64,000 nt of DNA from Setoptus koraiensis (GCA_048013815.1 CM106585.1:15810001-15874000); one strand, 5' to 3'; numbered from the stretch's first letter, positions 23,790-36,583 are shown. Program-made: numbers and translations. The notes: a model not told the origin generated them from the sequence alone.

Positions 23790-26700
23790 ATGGAGGACAA
23801 GCTGCGCCACCAGTACAATCACAGATTAATTGTCGACGACGACGACGACGACGACGATTACGACAGCGCCAACGATCGACAGCAAGATACCGCCAGCGAC
23901 GAGAACAATCACAACTATCACAGCTACAATCAGCGCCACTCTAATTCGCTTCCGACAACAAACAAGTATACTACCAGCAACACTAATAATGGCAACCATC
24001 ACAATAACACTGCAACGATTAGCGCCGCAACAAATTACAAACAGCAGCAGCAGCAGCAAAACAGTGGCTACCATCAACAAAACCAACAACACAACAACAA
24101 CGACGCAACAAACTCAATTTGTCACTCGGAAGATGGTCGCGCACCCTCAACTATATCGTTCAATTCCGGCTGCTACTCGCTACTGGACTCGTGGAAACAG
24201 AGACGCCATCGCCACCAGCAAGCTAACAAGGCCCACTCTACGCTCACCACAACCAGTCGCGCCTCGTCTACACACAGGCCAGAGTCAACATTGTCCTCTT
24301 ACATAAGCTCAAAATTGCGCATTGCTAAACCTAAGAGGGCCCCGCTCGGATTAAGTCAGCATTATGTCACAGACAGCAGAAGGCGACGCCGGGCCAACGA
24401 GCTCATATTGCGCACAATAGAGGCACGCAGGCGATTAATGGCCGCATCGCCGACCTTTTCCACTATGACTGATAACACTACGGTAACAGGCCGATTTTCC
24501 TATTCAATTCAACCCAACAGCCAACAACCTGCTTCTGCTGCTGCAACCGCTCCTGCAGCCAATGCGCAGGCACCACACTCGAGCTCAATGCAGCCAGTAG
24601 CGGCAAATCACCAACCAGCAACAACAGTAAAATATGGCAACAACACTAATAATAACAACAGAAATAATATTAATGATAGTATTAGTAGTCAACACAATGA
24701 TAGCGATATAACTAGTAGCTATTACACCACTAATAATAATTATATGACTACTACACCAATTAGAACAAAGTCGCCATCTCCCAGGCCTATGGCGTCATCA
24801 TCAAATCAGCATCAACGTTTTAGAGCTACAACAAACAACAGCTCTCTCAATGAACCATACAACACCACCGCCTTTGCTAACAGTCAAAAGCAGCCACCAT
24901 CGCCATTACTATTACGTCAAAATCACCAGCAACAACAACACCATCTGTCATACCACAACGAGCCACCACCTTTAGCTAAACTAGACGATACTACCAGCGA
25001 GAGTGACGCACTCAACAGCAACAACTCCAACAACAGATCATCTCAATCAAAATTGTTGAGACGTCGCATAAACACATCGAATATTAGTGTGTCCTCTTCA
25101 TCAGATTCATCTACATCAACTTCAACTTCTCTATCGCATCTAGTGACCGACGAGCAGAAAGATCTACCCGATTGCATTATGAGATCAGCATCTTCCTTGC
25201 TTGCGCTCCAAAGAGAGCTGCAAAGGAGTAATCACGATTCAAATATGAGACCTAGAGTAGTGAAACAACAAACTCAAAACGATAGAGATAGCAAGAATTC
25301 TTCCCATATACCCGCCACTACAACAGCACCAACAACAAATAGTAGCAACAACCCGGTTACCCGACAGAATAAGCGTCTTAGTAGACCTGCTATAAGACGT
25401 GATTCCATGCGCCGAATGCGACTCCTTAATACTTCATCACCAACTAAACCATTGAAGTCTTTGCTTCAACAAACTATTAATCCCGAGTCTGCTACCACCA
25501 CCTATGGTCAGAGCATGTTGCCTCGCGGACCACTTGCCGAGCTCAGCAACAAAGGCCGAACAGCCATGATGTCCGCGAGTGATTCAATGCAAAGTCATGG
25601 CGCAGCTGTAAGTGAAACAAATAAATCCTATTGGCCTAGAGAGAATAATAGCTTAAAATCAGACAGATCAAATGCTGATAGTAGACATGGTGACAAAAGT
25701 CACAGCTATAGATCAACATCATCTGCTCTGAAGCCAAAAGATGAGGAATCAAGATCAAAGAGAAAAATATTAAATGAACGAGGAATGTCACAACAAACAA
25801 GTGCTATCCAGGATAGTGCCCGAGTTAGTGACTATAACTCAAACAAAGCCTTCAATGACGCCCGTAGATCTCATTCAGATCTAATCAACAATGAGAATCA
25901 GCACATTTTTTCACCTAAGCCATCATCATCAACAATCCACAATAAAAATAAATCTACTAGATTGAGTAATCAGTCTAATAGTCAGCAATATGATTCGACA
26001 ACAGCGCCATATAATATATATAGCTACGACAGCAATAAGAAGACTAGTAGTACAAGTGCCAATCAAAACCACCGATACCTCGATGACAAGCATCGTGACA
26101 ATATTGTCACTAGTCTGACGACATCTAAAGCTCTTAACAACAATGACAAAGAGAATAAGCCAAATTATCGTAAAGGCTCATTTATAGAGGACATAGTGAA
26201 AAATAAAGGTTTCAAAATTGATAATCAACACCCGACTGATTATGTCAACGTTAGTTATAACTACGACAGAAGTACAAATACTAATGACAACAAAACTAGG
26301 TCATCAGCTATAAAGCAGCAAAGGCAAGAAACACTAATCAAGAAAGGTGACACTAGGCAAACAGAGAAACACCAGAGTGACACATCAATTCCAAGTGAGC
26401 GAAGTAAAAGAGAACTAGCTTCTCATTCAAATGAATCGACCAAATCAAGAAGCGAAACATATTTCAGATCGAGCAATGAGAGCTACAATTACGCTGACGC
26501 ACCATCAACTTTAAACAGTGCGCAGTCGCGGTCATTATCTGAATCGCAAACGAGTCAGCACAATCGATCCGATAATATTCGAAAAATGCCCAGAGATCAG
26601 TATGATCAAAATAGATCAGGGCGACTCACAAAAGATCCCGTAGATGTTTTAGGTACAATGTCTTCGAATAGTACAAGTTTCCTAGATGATGCCACATCGA

Positions 26701-29700
26701 CACAAACTTCAAAAAACAAGTCAGAAGTGTCCAGAACGCAAGTTGTAAAGGCCTCTTCTTCCATATTTAACGATGGTCAAGAAATGTCGCTAAATAATGT
26801 TGACGATGTGAAAGTGTTACTCAAAAAAATGACCCCTAATTCTGTATTGAATGTAAAAACAACTACAACTATTCGAAGCGAATCAGAGGGATCATTAGGT
26901 TATCCGACGCAGAGGCAATCACCGCTGTCACCTTTGAACATAAGAGATTTCGCTAGTTCACCAGGCTTTGCGAATGCAAGAGAGCAAGAAGAAAGAACTG
27001 AGTCACCTGACAATCATAGAATGAAACAACAACAACAAATGTGGCAAGATTCCAAAACTGATAGCAAAGAGCAAGAAATGAATTCGAGAAGAGTTCCTCT
27101 TTTGAAATCAGCATCAGCTTTGTCTGAGTCATCTATTCGCCGAATCCAAAGCCCACCAAAAGTTTTCACTGTCACCAGTGACCATAGTTATAATGATCTG
27201 ATGGGAAACACTGAGCGCCTGTTGAGCTTTGCCAAAACTACGGACAACGGATCAACCGTTGTGTTACGTGACGAACCAGGTCAGAGATCTACAGTGGAAA
27301 GGAAAGAGAAATCATTTGAGTCATACATATTGAATGAGACACACAGTAATAACGGTGCAACGAAACGTGACCTGAACTCTGGCCCGTCTATTACAATTGG
27401 GTTGCCAACGGCAACCGCCACTAAAGTGAAACAGTCAGACGACCAATCAACAAAATCGTCAAACGAAAGAGAACGTCACGAGTCCCGAAATAGAATACAT
27501 AAGAATTTCATTGAAGAATCAACAGAACTTGGCAAACATCATGATTTTAGAAAAGGACAAACAATTCTTCGTGATGTTGACACAGCATCGTCTTCTGTAG
27601 ACGAACAATTGAGAAAATTGAAAATTATCAAAGAAGAGATAATGGGTGTTGGAAATAGTCGTAATAGCTACGAAAGAAGCGAGGATTCAAAAAAGAAAAG
27701 AAGCGATTTCTTTTCATCGTCATTCTCCTCGAGTTTTCCAGATATTCAATTGGAGGAAAGCGAAATCAATTCAAAAAGAAGTGATTCGAGTGTTCCATCA
27801 AAAGTAGCACCGGGCAAGCTGTATGCAAATTATGATCATGAACCTTCACCTGGATCCCGTTATATGCACCAACAATCCTCAGCAAACACTGGACAATTTA
27901 AAAAGGAACCGTCACCAAGGACGACTGTTGAAGATAACTACACAGATAGCAAAGCAGCATCATCAAAAAAACAAACTGCATCATCATCTCTTGCAACAAC
28001 GCCAATGAAACCAATGAAGTGTCCCGAGGTTTTCAAGTATCAGTCAATTGATACAAAAAAATCGACTTCATCTTTGACTCAGCAACAATCACGGTTAACC
28101 TACTATGAGTCTTCACTAGATAATCATGATCAAAGTTTACCTTCTTTTGCTCATGATAGTGGCCTGAATGACACATCAGTCGAGCAGCATAAGCCAATAA
28201 CTAGTAATTATCGTTATCAACAAAAGACATCAGCTGCAACCAGTAACCCTGAAAGAATCGATTATTCGATCAAATCTGAGCCGAGCGGACAACCGTTTGC
28301 TCCATCCTATCTTACTACCAAAAGCAGTAGTAGTAAATATAGTAGTACTGAGAGCAGCAAAGTTTTTGCGTATCCTAGTAAGTTCGAACATAGATTGACA
28401 TCGGGTCAGGCGAGTAAAATTAACAACGACAGCAGTAACCCTAGCGACAAGCTAGATACCATACAAAATCGCAATAATTACATCACATCAAACTACGACA
28501 GTGATATTTACTATCAAACCAAGCCAAGGGACAGGATAGGAAAAACTGATGATTGTCGGGCACCTACTGAAGCCTCATCAAAGCAACGGGAGCAACAAGA
28601 AAATACAAGAAGAACAACTCCAGCGACAAGTCAAAATGCAACAGTCGACAATCAAAAAGTGACAAAACTTCAGCCGGTCGATGATGAACAGTGGTCATCG
28701 TCCTCTGACCATACTCTGAGACACTATGAACCGCAGAACAGAAATCTTTCATATCATGATGGTCACTCTTACGCTAAAGAAAATTCCGCTGACAATAAAC
28801 AATCTCAGAAGACAACAATCTCTGCTTCAACACCTTCACTGGTGAGTGTAGTAAGCTCATCGTCCTCATCCTCATCCACCCCCGTTAGCTCTAGTTCACG
28901 ACAATCAGCAGTTAGATCGTCTTCGAATTTTCGAAAGTATGGTCAGCAACCACTTTCTACGTCTGCAATAGTTAAACTGGTAGTCAGGGAGAAAATAACT
29001 CCTCACGTTGACTGTGTTCAGCAACCAGAGATAAAACGATCTAGTCCAGTTGATAAGGCCATGTCTAATGATCAAGAAACCAATGATAACAAAAACAAGA
29101 AATTGAATCCGGCATCAATAGTGGCAAAGAGAGCTCTCTACTCCACTAATTCTCCATCTCAGAAAAGGGAACAGCAACATTCACCAAGCTCAACATCTGA
29201 ATCATCTGGGCCACAATCTCCTGTATACACACCGACCTCCGGCTTCAGTAATGATTCTGCTCTTGCTTCGTCATTATCATCACATTCGCCGTCATCTCAA
29301 GCTACTACTGCAAGTAATACAAGCAGTAGTGAGGACAATTGCAGTGTCACGTCAAACGAAAATGGACAAGAAGCTACTCAACAGAACCAGCGTCCTATTA
29401 CTCGTTCCGTATCATTAGGTCAGCCATCAATTCAATCTATTCAATCAGATATGAATGCAAAACAAGCTCGAACATTGCAGGGCATCCTTAGGTATAGGGA
29501 AAGCTCCTCGGAACAAGATGCTAACAAACATGCAACGGGCATTGGCGGTAATGTGCCCATGATAGATAGTGAAAGTAACATTAGCGACTACAGATCTGAT
29601 GAGAGTAACTCCGCAACTAAAGACAGTAGTCAAATGAGGAATGATAACAGAGGCCTCTATAGGGAACAGCAAAATTATGATGACCAAAAACAAATGTTGC

Positions 29701-30728
29701 CCAAGTTGATGCAGCAGTCTCAATTCGACAATATGTTAACTAGTCAGCGAAAGTTAGGTGAGCAGCAGACCTCTCTAAAGCAACATATTCATCAACAGCA
29801 GCAGCAACAACTCCAACAAAGCCTCAAAGATCGGGACACTCAAGAGAACCCAGATTCAACTTTTCGTTCGCGTGACGTTTCTCCAAAATTAAATTTGGAA
29901 ATAGCTACAGAACAATCGCAGGAAGATATAAATAAAGCAAGTCGAGGACTTCAATTAGTCAAGGTAAGCCAGCTAGAGTTACAACAGCCAAAACGAGTTC
30001 ATTTTAATGACAGGGCCAGTATTCGATCATTCGAATCTCTCACATCTGCATCAATGGCCTCCAACGAGGATGGCCAACGCACGACGAATGACAAAGGTGA
30101 AGAGCATACCAGAGATGAGGATGAAGATAGTGACGAGGGCGATGACCACGAAGATTATGGTTTCTTATCAAAGCAAGAATCAACTTTGTACAAAAGGCCC
30201 GACGAAGTTGACAACAGTAAATATTATCAGCCAGTTTACACACACGAATCTACAGGTCATAGTGACGTTGAACGGGGTAGAGTGTATCAAAGTTCACCAT
30301 CTCATTCAAGTCATATGGCACCCGCTCGCAACTTTGAGGATGAAGGCGATGAAGATTATGTGATGCGTCTTAGAGCTGCTACCAAGGCTTTCATAGCTCC
30401 GACAGCAGTTCCAGTGTCCTCTCTACCAAATCAACATAATTTAATAATTTCGCCTCAATATCAATATCAGCAGCAACACCAAACACATTTGTCATCAGTA
30501 GCAGATCAACATCATCTACCTTCCAGTATACAGCATGTAGCCGTTGTAGAACCGTTGAATGTTCAATCTCAGCATGTTGCTGATAGGCGCGGTTTTCATG
30601 TAGGATCCAGCCAAAGTGGTTATGATATAAGAAATTCCAATCCCAACGTAGGCGAAATGCGCCAGTCACAGGATTCTGATGAGAAAAAATCTAAGCGACG
30701 TCCCATCAGATTATACACAGCTGTTTGA
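23790..30728 (+). CDS. Very large Ser/Asn/Gln-rich disordered protein, unknown function
   Basis: One open frame of 2,312 codons without introns; the start CAACATGG is a good context and the first Met. I do not recognise the family. Residues 1-110 hold an Asp run (17-24) and Asn/His/Gln tracts. About 115-215 looks most ordered and basic, with a five-Arg stretch near 197-201 and an EARRRL helix, possibly a nuclear or membrane-binding signal. Most of the rest is polar and low complexity. A helix QLRKLKIIKEEI lies near 1270. KRVHF at 2068-2072 fits the PP1-docking RVxF consensus, and the acidic stretch DEDEDSDEGDDHED follows at about 2110. The C-terminus LYTAV fits a class I PDZ ligand. A scaffold or cytoskeletal/junction regulator is one possibility; that is inference only. 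Third-position AT is high except near the 5' end. Confidence 0.85.
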   Translation: MEDKLRHQYNHRLIVDDDDDDDDYDSANDRQQDTASDENNHNYHSYNQRHSNSLPTTNKYTTSNTNNGNHHNNTATISAATNYKQQQQQQNSGYHQQNQQHNNNDATNSICHSEDGRAPSTISFNSGCYSLLDSWKQRRHRHQQANKAHSTLTTTSRASSTHRPESTLSSYISSKLRIAKPKRAPLGLSQHYVTDSRRRRRANELILRTIEARRRLMAASPTFSTMTDNTTVTGRFSYSIQPNSQQPASAAATAPAANAQAPHSSSMQPVAANHQPATTVKYGNNTNNNNRNNINDSISSQHNDSDITSSYYTTNNNYMTTTPIRTKSPSPRPMASSSNQHQRFRATTNNSSLNEPYNTTAFANSQKQPPSPLLLRQNHQQQQHHLSYHNEPPPLAKLDDTTSESDALNSNNSNNRSSQSKLLRRRINTSNISVSSSSDSSTSTSTSLSHLVTDEQKDLPDCIMRSASSLLALQRELQRSNHDSNMRPRVVKQQTQNDRDSKNSSHIPATTTAPTTNSSNNPVTRQNKRLSRPAIRRDSMRRMRLLNTSSPTKPLKSLLQQTINPESATTTYGQSMLPRGPLAELSNKGRTAMMSASDSMQSHGAAVSETNKSYWPRENNSLKSDRSNADSRHGDKSHSYRSTSSALKPKDEESRSKRKILNERGMSQQTSAIQDSARVSDYNSNKAFNDARRSHSDLINNENQHIFSPKPSSSTIHNKNKSTRLSNQSNSQQYDSTTAPYNIYSYDSNKKTSSTSANQNHRYLDDKHRDNIVTSLTTSKALNNNDKENKPNYRKGSFIEDIVKNKGFKIDNQHPTDYVNVSYNYDRSTNTNDNKTRSSAIKQQRQETLIKKGDTRQTEKHQSDTSIPSERSKRELASHSNESTKSRSETYFRSSNESYNYADAPSTLNSAQSRSLSESQTSQHNRSDNIRKMPRDQYDQNRSGRLTKDPVDVLGTMSSNSTSFLDDATSTQTSKNKSEVSRTQVVKASSSIFNDGQEMSLNNVDDVKVLLKKMTPNSVLNVKTTTTIRSESEGSLGYPTQRQSPLSPLNIRDFASSPGFANAREQEERTESPDNHRMKQQQQMWQDSKTDSKEQEMNSRRVPLLKSASALSESSIRRIQSPPKVFTVTSDHSYNDLMGNTERLLSFAKTTDNGSTVVLRDEPGQRSTVERKEKSFESYILNETHSNNGATKRDLNSGPSITIGLPTATATKVKQSDDQSTKSSNERERHESRNRIHKNFIEESTELGKHHDFRKGQTILRDVDTASSSVDEQLRKLKIIKEEIMGVGNSRNSYERSEDSKKKRSDFFSSSFSSSFPDIQLEESEINSKRSDSSVPSKVAPGKLYANYDHEPSPGSRYMHQQSSANTGQFKKEPSPRTTVEDNYTDSKAASSKKQTASSSLATTPMKPMKCPEVFKYQSIDTKKSTSSLTQQQSRLTYYESSLDNHDQSLPSFAHDSGLNDTSVEQHKPITSNYRYQQKTSAATSNPERIDYSIKSEPSGQPFAPSYLTTKSSSSKYSSTESSKVFAYPSKFEHRLTSGQASKINNDSSNPSDKLDTIQNRNNYITSNYDSDIYYQTKPRDRIGKTDDCRAPTEASSKQREQQENTRRTTPATSQNATVDNQKVTKLQPVDDEQWSSSSDHTLRHYEPQNRNLSYHDGHSYAKENSADNKQSQKTTISASTPSLVSVVSSSSSSSSTPVSSSSRQSAVRSSSNFRKYGQQPLSTSAIVKLVVREKITPHVDCVQQPEIKRSSPVDKAMSNDQETNDNKNKKLNPASIVAKRALYSTNSPSQKREQQHSPSSTSESSGPQSPVYTPTSGFSNDSALASSLSSHSPSSQATTASNTSSSEDNCSVTSNENGQEATQQNQRPITRSVSLGQPSIQSIQSDMNAKQARTLQGILRYRESSSEQDANKHATGIGGNVPMIDSESNISDYRSDESNSATKDSSQMRNDNRGLYREQQNYDDQKQMLPKLMQQSQFDNMLTSQRKLGEQQTSLKQHIHQQQQQQLQQSLKDRDTQENPDSTFRSRDVSPKLNLEIATEQSQEDINKASRGLQLVKVSQLELQQPKRVHFNDRASIRSFESLTSASMASNEDGQRTTNDKGEEHTRDEDEDSDEGDDHEDYGFLSKQESTLYKRPDEVDNSKYYQPVYTHESTGHSDVERGRVYQSSPSHSSHMAPARNFEDEGDEDYVMRLRAATKAFIAPTAVPVSSLPNQHNLIISPQYQYQQQHQTHLSSVADQHHLPSSIQHVAVVEPLNVQSQHVADRRGFHVGSSQSGYDIRNSNPNVGEMRQSQDSDEKKSKRRPIRLYTAV

Positions 30729-31249
30729 AGCGGTTCAGCACTCCAAATTGATTAATCTTAAAAAAGTTAGCTAGATCACGGCTCTTTGAGTCTTAAACCG
30801 CCAAGGAGTTCTTCCAATAAACAAGAAATCGAAAAATAGACCAACAAGACAAGAATGTTTAGCAGATAAGAAATCCTTGAAGGAAAAATTCAAAAATTTT
30901 CAAAGGAAAATCCGAATGTGTCACGTCGGCTACATAAATACATAAATACTACACCATTGAGAGATGCGAAATTCTCATGCATGCAACATGTGTGAGCACT
31001 TAAACATTGATCTAGTCTATCATTGTTTGCCATCATTAGCTTATTCGGAACATTCCTATCAGCTACGAGTTGAATTAATGAAGTCTTGGCTGGTTAGTCT
31101 TCCTTGTGAAAGATGGCAACAGATCATCTTTCGTGCCGAGATCATCGAATCAGGTTGACTGCTCAACTTGAACATGGGAAGTAAGTGTTCTTGAGCCCCT
31201 TTGCGCCCCGGCATTTATAAAGAAAATCATTATTCTAGTCATTATTATG

Positions 31250-31259
31250 AATAAATAAA
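31250..31259 (+). terminator. Poly(A) signal for the large gene
   Basis: AATAAATAAA lies about 520 bases after the stop codon, with a T/A-rich setting; it would give a 3' UTR of roughly 540 bases. Confidence 0.55.
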
Positions 31260-31260
31260 G

Positions 31261-32870
31261 TTAAAAGACAACCAACGTCCGCCTGGATCTGTTATCCTTG
31301 ACTATACAAAAAAAAAAGATTCCACTACATCAATTACTGCTTTGGCTCGACAGTTGTGAGATTGACAAGTGTTGTTCACTTTCCCAGCACTTCATAAATA
31401 TACATTCTTCGTGTGTTCATGCTTCAGCAAACTTGATTGGTTCTAGTCGAAACAAAATCGCTCAATGAGACGAAACGAGCATCCATCTAGCTGTCTGTTT
31501 ATTTATCTATTCTTGTCTGCCAAGAATCAAAGTTCCAACTTCACGTTTTGACTGGCGATTCCGTGTTCAGAAGACAACATTAGAAAGTCGAAATTTCTAT
31601 TACTCTACACTACTGATATAATAATGATTGCACTAATATTGATTGATCAATCAGCATGATCACCAGCATCATTGAAGTTACTAGTCTAGTCTGAAGTAAG
31701 GCTGTTTGTGTACAAAAATAAATGCAGTTCAGCTTGTTCGAGTTGATGTATTTCGGTCTACATTCAATAATGGCGGGCTTGCATATTTTAGTCTATTGTT
31801 ACAAGATTGTATAACGGAATGGAAAGCGGCCGCGAGATAGACGCAGAAACAAAGCCCAATTAGCTTTGTGGTCTACTACTGTAATTAGGACTGAATTTAT
31901 GCCCTGTGTGCAATAACAACTACATTAATATATACAGAAGCTAGATATGTGAGATAGAGAGGAATGAAATAACGAAGGAGAACAGAACGAAAGGCCTTGC
32001 TAGAGATCCGCCAGAACCGGCTTGATTCGAGCTTTTTACTACTAGCAAGTCAACTGGGATAAGTAGACAAAAAAAAATGAGAATTGCCATGTTTTACGTA
32101 TATGTATGTATTTCTTGGTTTGTATGCATGCTCAAGTAGCCTTTTGTGTGTATATTAAATGGCAATCAATTTCATGGTCTAAACATAGGGTTGACGAGCG
32201 AGTAAAATGATAATAGTACACATTGCTAACACTGCAACGTAACAAACAATCACGATTCCAATGATCTCAACATGGGTTATAATAATAGTGCGCTATTGAT
32301 CTATTGTGTGCGATCTTGGTGCCCTTTATATTGCAAAGAGTTGTTAGTTAAAATGAATAGAATCACGGCAAACTACACCGACTGGTACCGAAGGCACGTG
32401 TGTGTCCTTGGTCAGCAATTGATGTGTGACATAATAATCGCTGTTTGTCCACGGCTGTCACCGAATTATATAATGGTGCCAAGTGTTTTAGCTGTTGCTA
32501 ATTCAAACACAATGCCTAAAGAAGAGGCCCGACTTGTTAGCCGTGCCCAAGACGACCAAAACGAACATTAACCCCAGGCCCTGCATAACACATTATGCGA
32601 ACAATATAAATATTAGCATAATAGCTCAGCCGTGTGCACATTCATGGTTTGATTAAAACGAATAAAAAGTAAGGTGGGATTAGAGTGCCTTTGTTATTGA
32701 TATCTGCACTTAAGTCTCGATGCGAGAGCGTATAAAATACTAAATGGGCCACACAATCCGATGCTGTGATGCAACCGAGAGCACAATGTGAGCTGCGAGC
32801 GAGTTGTAAGACCATTTCTAAATTGTATCCACATTCAAATGAGCACATGCCGGGATGCACTTGTCGTGCT
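31261..32870. other. AT-richer intergenic DNA, nothing identified
   Basis: No exon, RNA gene or repeat family is recognised. A 99-codon frame at 32272 has no supporting features. Confidence 0.6.
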
Positions 32871-33389
32871 CTGGTCGTGCCGATTCGGCCCGCAACAACT
32901 GCCCGGCTGCCAGCAAGCTAACTGGCCGCCGGCCGGCCGGCCAGCCAGTCAGTCAGTCAGTCAGCCAGTCAGCCGCCAGCCGGCACGGTTAGCGGCAGCT
33001 GCCCTCCACCTTTGGCAAGCTCCGAGATTTGGAATTAATTTAGGTCTTAATTGCAACAAAGGCGACAGTTATTTTCGCAGGTCATTCGGGGCTTAATACT
33101 GTGTTTATGTGTGTTTGAATTGTGTTTAAAATGTGTTTGTCCTAAGCCGCTAACGGCAACTGACAGGGGGCTGCTGAATGCAAGTTCGATGAACGGCATA
33201 CAAAGTAGTGGTTGAATAATATAAAAAGTGGTAGCCGATAAAAAATAGCTAACAGCAGCGCTTGGTCAAGGTTAGCCAGGTGAGCCAGGCGGCAATATGT
33301 CACCGTTGCTAATAGTTTAATTGAGCGGTGTAGCAGATGAAAATAAAAACAGGTTGTGCAACAGCTGGCCACAAGCAGGTACGCCACTC

Positions 33390-33429
33390 GTCAGGCAATA
33401 CATTGCTGAGTCAGGCAATACATTGCTGG
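33390..33429. repeat. 20-bp tandem duplication
   Basis: GTCAGGCAATACATTGCTGA is repeated immediately with one change at the last base. Confidence 0.9.
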
Positions 33430-35165
33430 CTTGTCAGGAATGTTTGGCATTGTGCGTGTGTAGCGGAACCGGGTGGTTTGTCGCGAGCACTAGAGCGTTG
33501 TATTTTGGCGTTGGTTAAAAAGGTCACCGAAGCCAAAAGGTGGGAGCTTCTTTTTATGTTGTGCTAATCAGCTAGTTAGTGCCAGCTCAGTGTGTGTGTG
33601 TTGGCTTGAGAATTTTGCTTTTTCCATTTTCTCATAAATTCGCACACTGGTCGGCTTGCCGGCGATCGAGCTGAGTGGTCACAGTGAGGCTGACTGACGC
33701 TCGAGAGTGACGGGGTTGACAGGCGGACGACGACGACGACGAATCGACGCGACCATACGACGGCGTTTTATACAGTTGATTGTGTTTCGATCGGGCCGCG
33801 ATTGATGGACGCAATAAATTGACGACGACTCCGACTCGATCGTCTGGGGTCCACAGGGTCCGTCTGTTGGCCAGAGCCGGCAGACGGCGGGCCGACAGGG
33901 CGAGAGAAGACGGAAGGCCAGCCCGTGAACACACCTGTAGAGCACGGAGGGCACAGAAGGGTGAGGGAACAATGGAGATTTATGCGATGGCGTGTGTGCC
34001 GGTCGTCGATTCATCAAGACACCTAATGATGACAACCAATCAATCAAGTGCGGCCGGCACAAGCGCCCAACAACAGGGAAATGCTAATCAACGGGCCGGC
34101 CGTAATGGCACTAATAGTAATAAGCGAATAATGATAAGCGAAGGGTGGCGCGGATAAGCCCGATAGCTGATTGCGTTCGGCGTTCGGCGTTCGACGTTCG
34201 GCGGGCAGCAGCGACAGCAGCGACAGAGCGGCCATAACAATAAAACAATGTGCTCGTTGTTGGCCATTGTTTTCGTGGCTCGTTTATCGTCGGCGTGCGT
34301 TGCGTAATCCAACAAGCCGGGATGTGGCGGCGGCGGCGGCGTTTAGCGAGCGCCTGTTATGCAATATCACTCAGGTATCGAATGGGACTGCCGCATTGTT
34401 ATCGAGTGGGCGCTAATGTTTGTTTTAAGCCGCCGCCGTCTGACAGCCGTCGTCTGAATCGTGATGCGACACACACACACGCACACACACGCCGTGTCAG
34501 TGTTGGGCGCCTCGCCCGTGCAAGCCCATGACTCATGGGCCATGAGTTATGGCCGCCACCTAAGCCACTTGAACTCAATCCCCGTCCGGCCGACAGCGCG
34601 CAGCCCGAGCTTGCCCACTTGACACACACGCACGCCTGTACACTGCTCGCTGCCGGCCACTGCTCGCTGCTGACCACTGCTCATTGCTGACCACTGCTCA
34701 GAGCGCGGTCCGCAGTGCGCATTTGCGATTTGCATTCGCAACTTCCGCTTTCCGCATGCGCGCAGCGCAAACAATATCCGACGTCCGACGTCCGACGTCT
34801 GGCGTCTGCGGACGTAACAAGGTCCCGCTACGACCGTTCCGACCACTGCGACCGTTCCGACAATCGCGACCATTCCGGCAGTTGCGACCAGTGCGACCGT
34901 TGGCAGCGCTAGATTGCCGAGATTGCCGAGATTGGCTGGCGGTGACAAAAACAGAAAGGGGTGCGCGTGGACAATGTCCATGGGGGGCGCGCAACGGCCA
35001 GCGAAACAATTAACGCACACAAGCGCAATTGTGAGTGCGCAATTTGCATACGCACGACTCGCTCATATATTATTGCGTATTGTGTGCGTTGTGTGTTGCG
35101 TAATGAATGGACGGCCGAGATGATGAGCGTTTAGTTTATGGCGGAATCGTGTAAATGAGCCTGCG

Positions 35166-35191
35166 TGTGTGTGTGTGTGTGTGTGTGTGTT
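35166..35191. repeat. (GT)n microsatellite
   Basis: Thirteen GT units. Confidence 0.9.
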
Positions 35192-36583
35192 GTGACCGGC
35201 AACTTGTTGTCGGCCTGCGCCGATCGATAAACACAACAAATCATGCATGTCATTGCGTAATCTGGCGCTGCCTCCGCTCGCTACAGCCAGTCCAACAATA
35301 AACAGCTCAAATCTCGAATCTGCCGGCCGGCCGGCCGGCTCAATCGGCCGCCACTCGATTGGCTGCCGGATCGGGCGCCGTTGCCGGCGGACCGGCTGCC
35401 GGTGCCGGCCGATTGGCCCAGTCATGTCAGAGCGAACGATCGGATAACGACTTATTTACCTGTTCTGCGTGCCCATTTTCTCTCATGGTGTGTGCGCAAT
35501 TCCGACGCGCAGCCGTCGGGATGACAGAGTTGTCGCTGCTGCCGAAATTGGCCTGGCAGCAGTTTTAGCAAATTGGCCGCTTTGCTCTCGGTCAGTTCGC
35601 TCGCTGTGGCCGGTCGGCTCGCTCGCTGTGGCCGGTCAGCTTGGCAGCGACAGCGGCGCTCGCAAAGCGACTCGACGCAATCGGACGGGCCAGACAATCG
35701 GACGGCAGTTGGCCAGCCCGTTGTGCGGCCGTCGCTGGCGGACAGCGACGCAGCGACAGCGAGCGAGAGTGCGGAGCGGCGAGATCGATGAAGAGGTCGG
35801 CGTGACGCAGCCGGCAACTAGGAACAGGAATACAACAAGTGGCTATTGAGTATTGGCCATCATTAATCAATGGCAGTGCGGACGCTGGCCGCTCGCTCGG
35901 CCCGGCCCGGCCCGGCTTGGCGTAACTGTGTGTGCGCATGCATGCATAAGTGCAAGTATGAGCGAAACAAAACTACTGGCGAAACGGAAATTTATTATTA
36001 TTATTATTATTGTTATTATTCCATGCGAGCCGGGCGCGCTCATTAGTATACCGCTGCCGCTTTGCCTGTTGACGCCATTAGGCCGGTCGGCTTCCAATTG
36101 GCTTCCAGTTGGCAGCCGGTCGGCAGCCGCGCCGGTGGTTGGCCAGCGCCGGTAGTTGGCCGGCAGCGGCGGCGGCAGCGCCGGTTACCGGCAATTTGCA
36201 GCGCACTCAAGCTGCCGGACACGAACAACGCGGCGAGAGCGGCGATATTAAAATTAGTTTTGCGTTGCCGTGGCCGGCCAACAATGACGCTGGTGGCCCC
36301 ATTAGCCGGTTGCGATGACAACCGCGCCACTTTTGCGCTTCATTCCCACATGTGGGCGCTGCCGGGCGCACTGTCCGAGCTGGCATCGGTCATAAGGCGA
36401 CTGGCGCAACTGTTGGCACCACCGTCACATTGTGACAGTTGCAGCGAGACACAGCAGTGAGCGCAACTTGCCAGTGGGCGCTATTTAGCGCATCCGGCTG
36501 ACAGTGAGCAGGCCAGTCTCACAGATTGTGAGTTACAATTGTCGGCACACGCGGTGACAGTGGGCACGGTGACAGCAACATGA

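Larger units (their letters stand above)
32871..36500. other. GC-rich gene-less block with many short tandem duplications
   Basis: Composition changes sharply near 32.87 kb. The block is full of GGCC, GCCGGC and CAGT/GTCC-type repeats: CAGT units at 32943-32972, a 20-bp duplication at 33390-33429, GTTCGGC near 34176-34203, GACGTCC units near 34780-34800, 12-bp CCGTTCCGACNN units at 34830-34905, a GT run at 35166-35191 and GGCC runs at 35320-35340. It resembles 1-6,700. No gene is supported despite several open frames above 100 codons. Confidence 0.6.
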
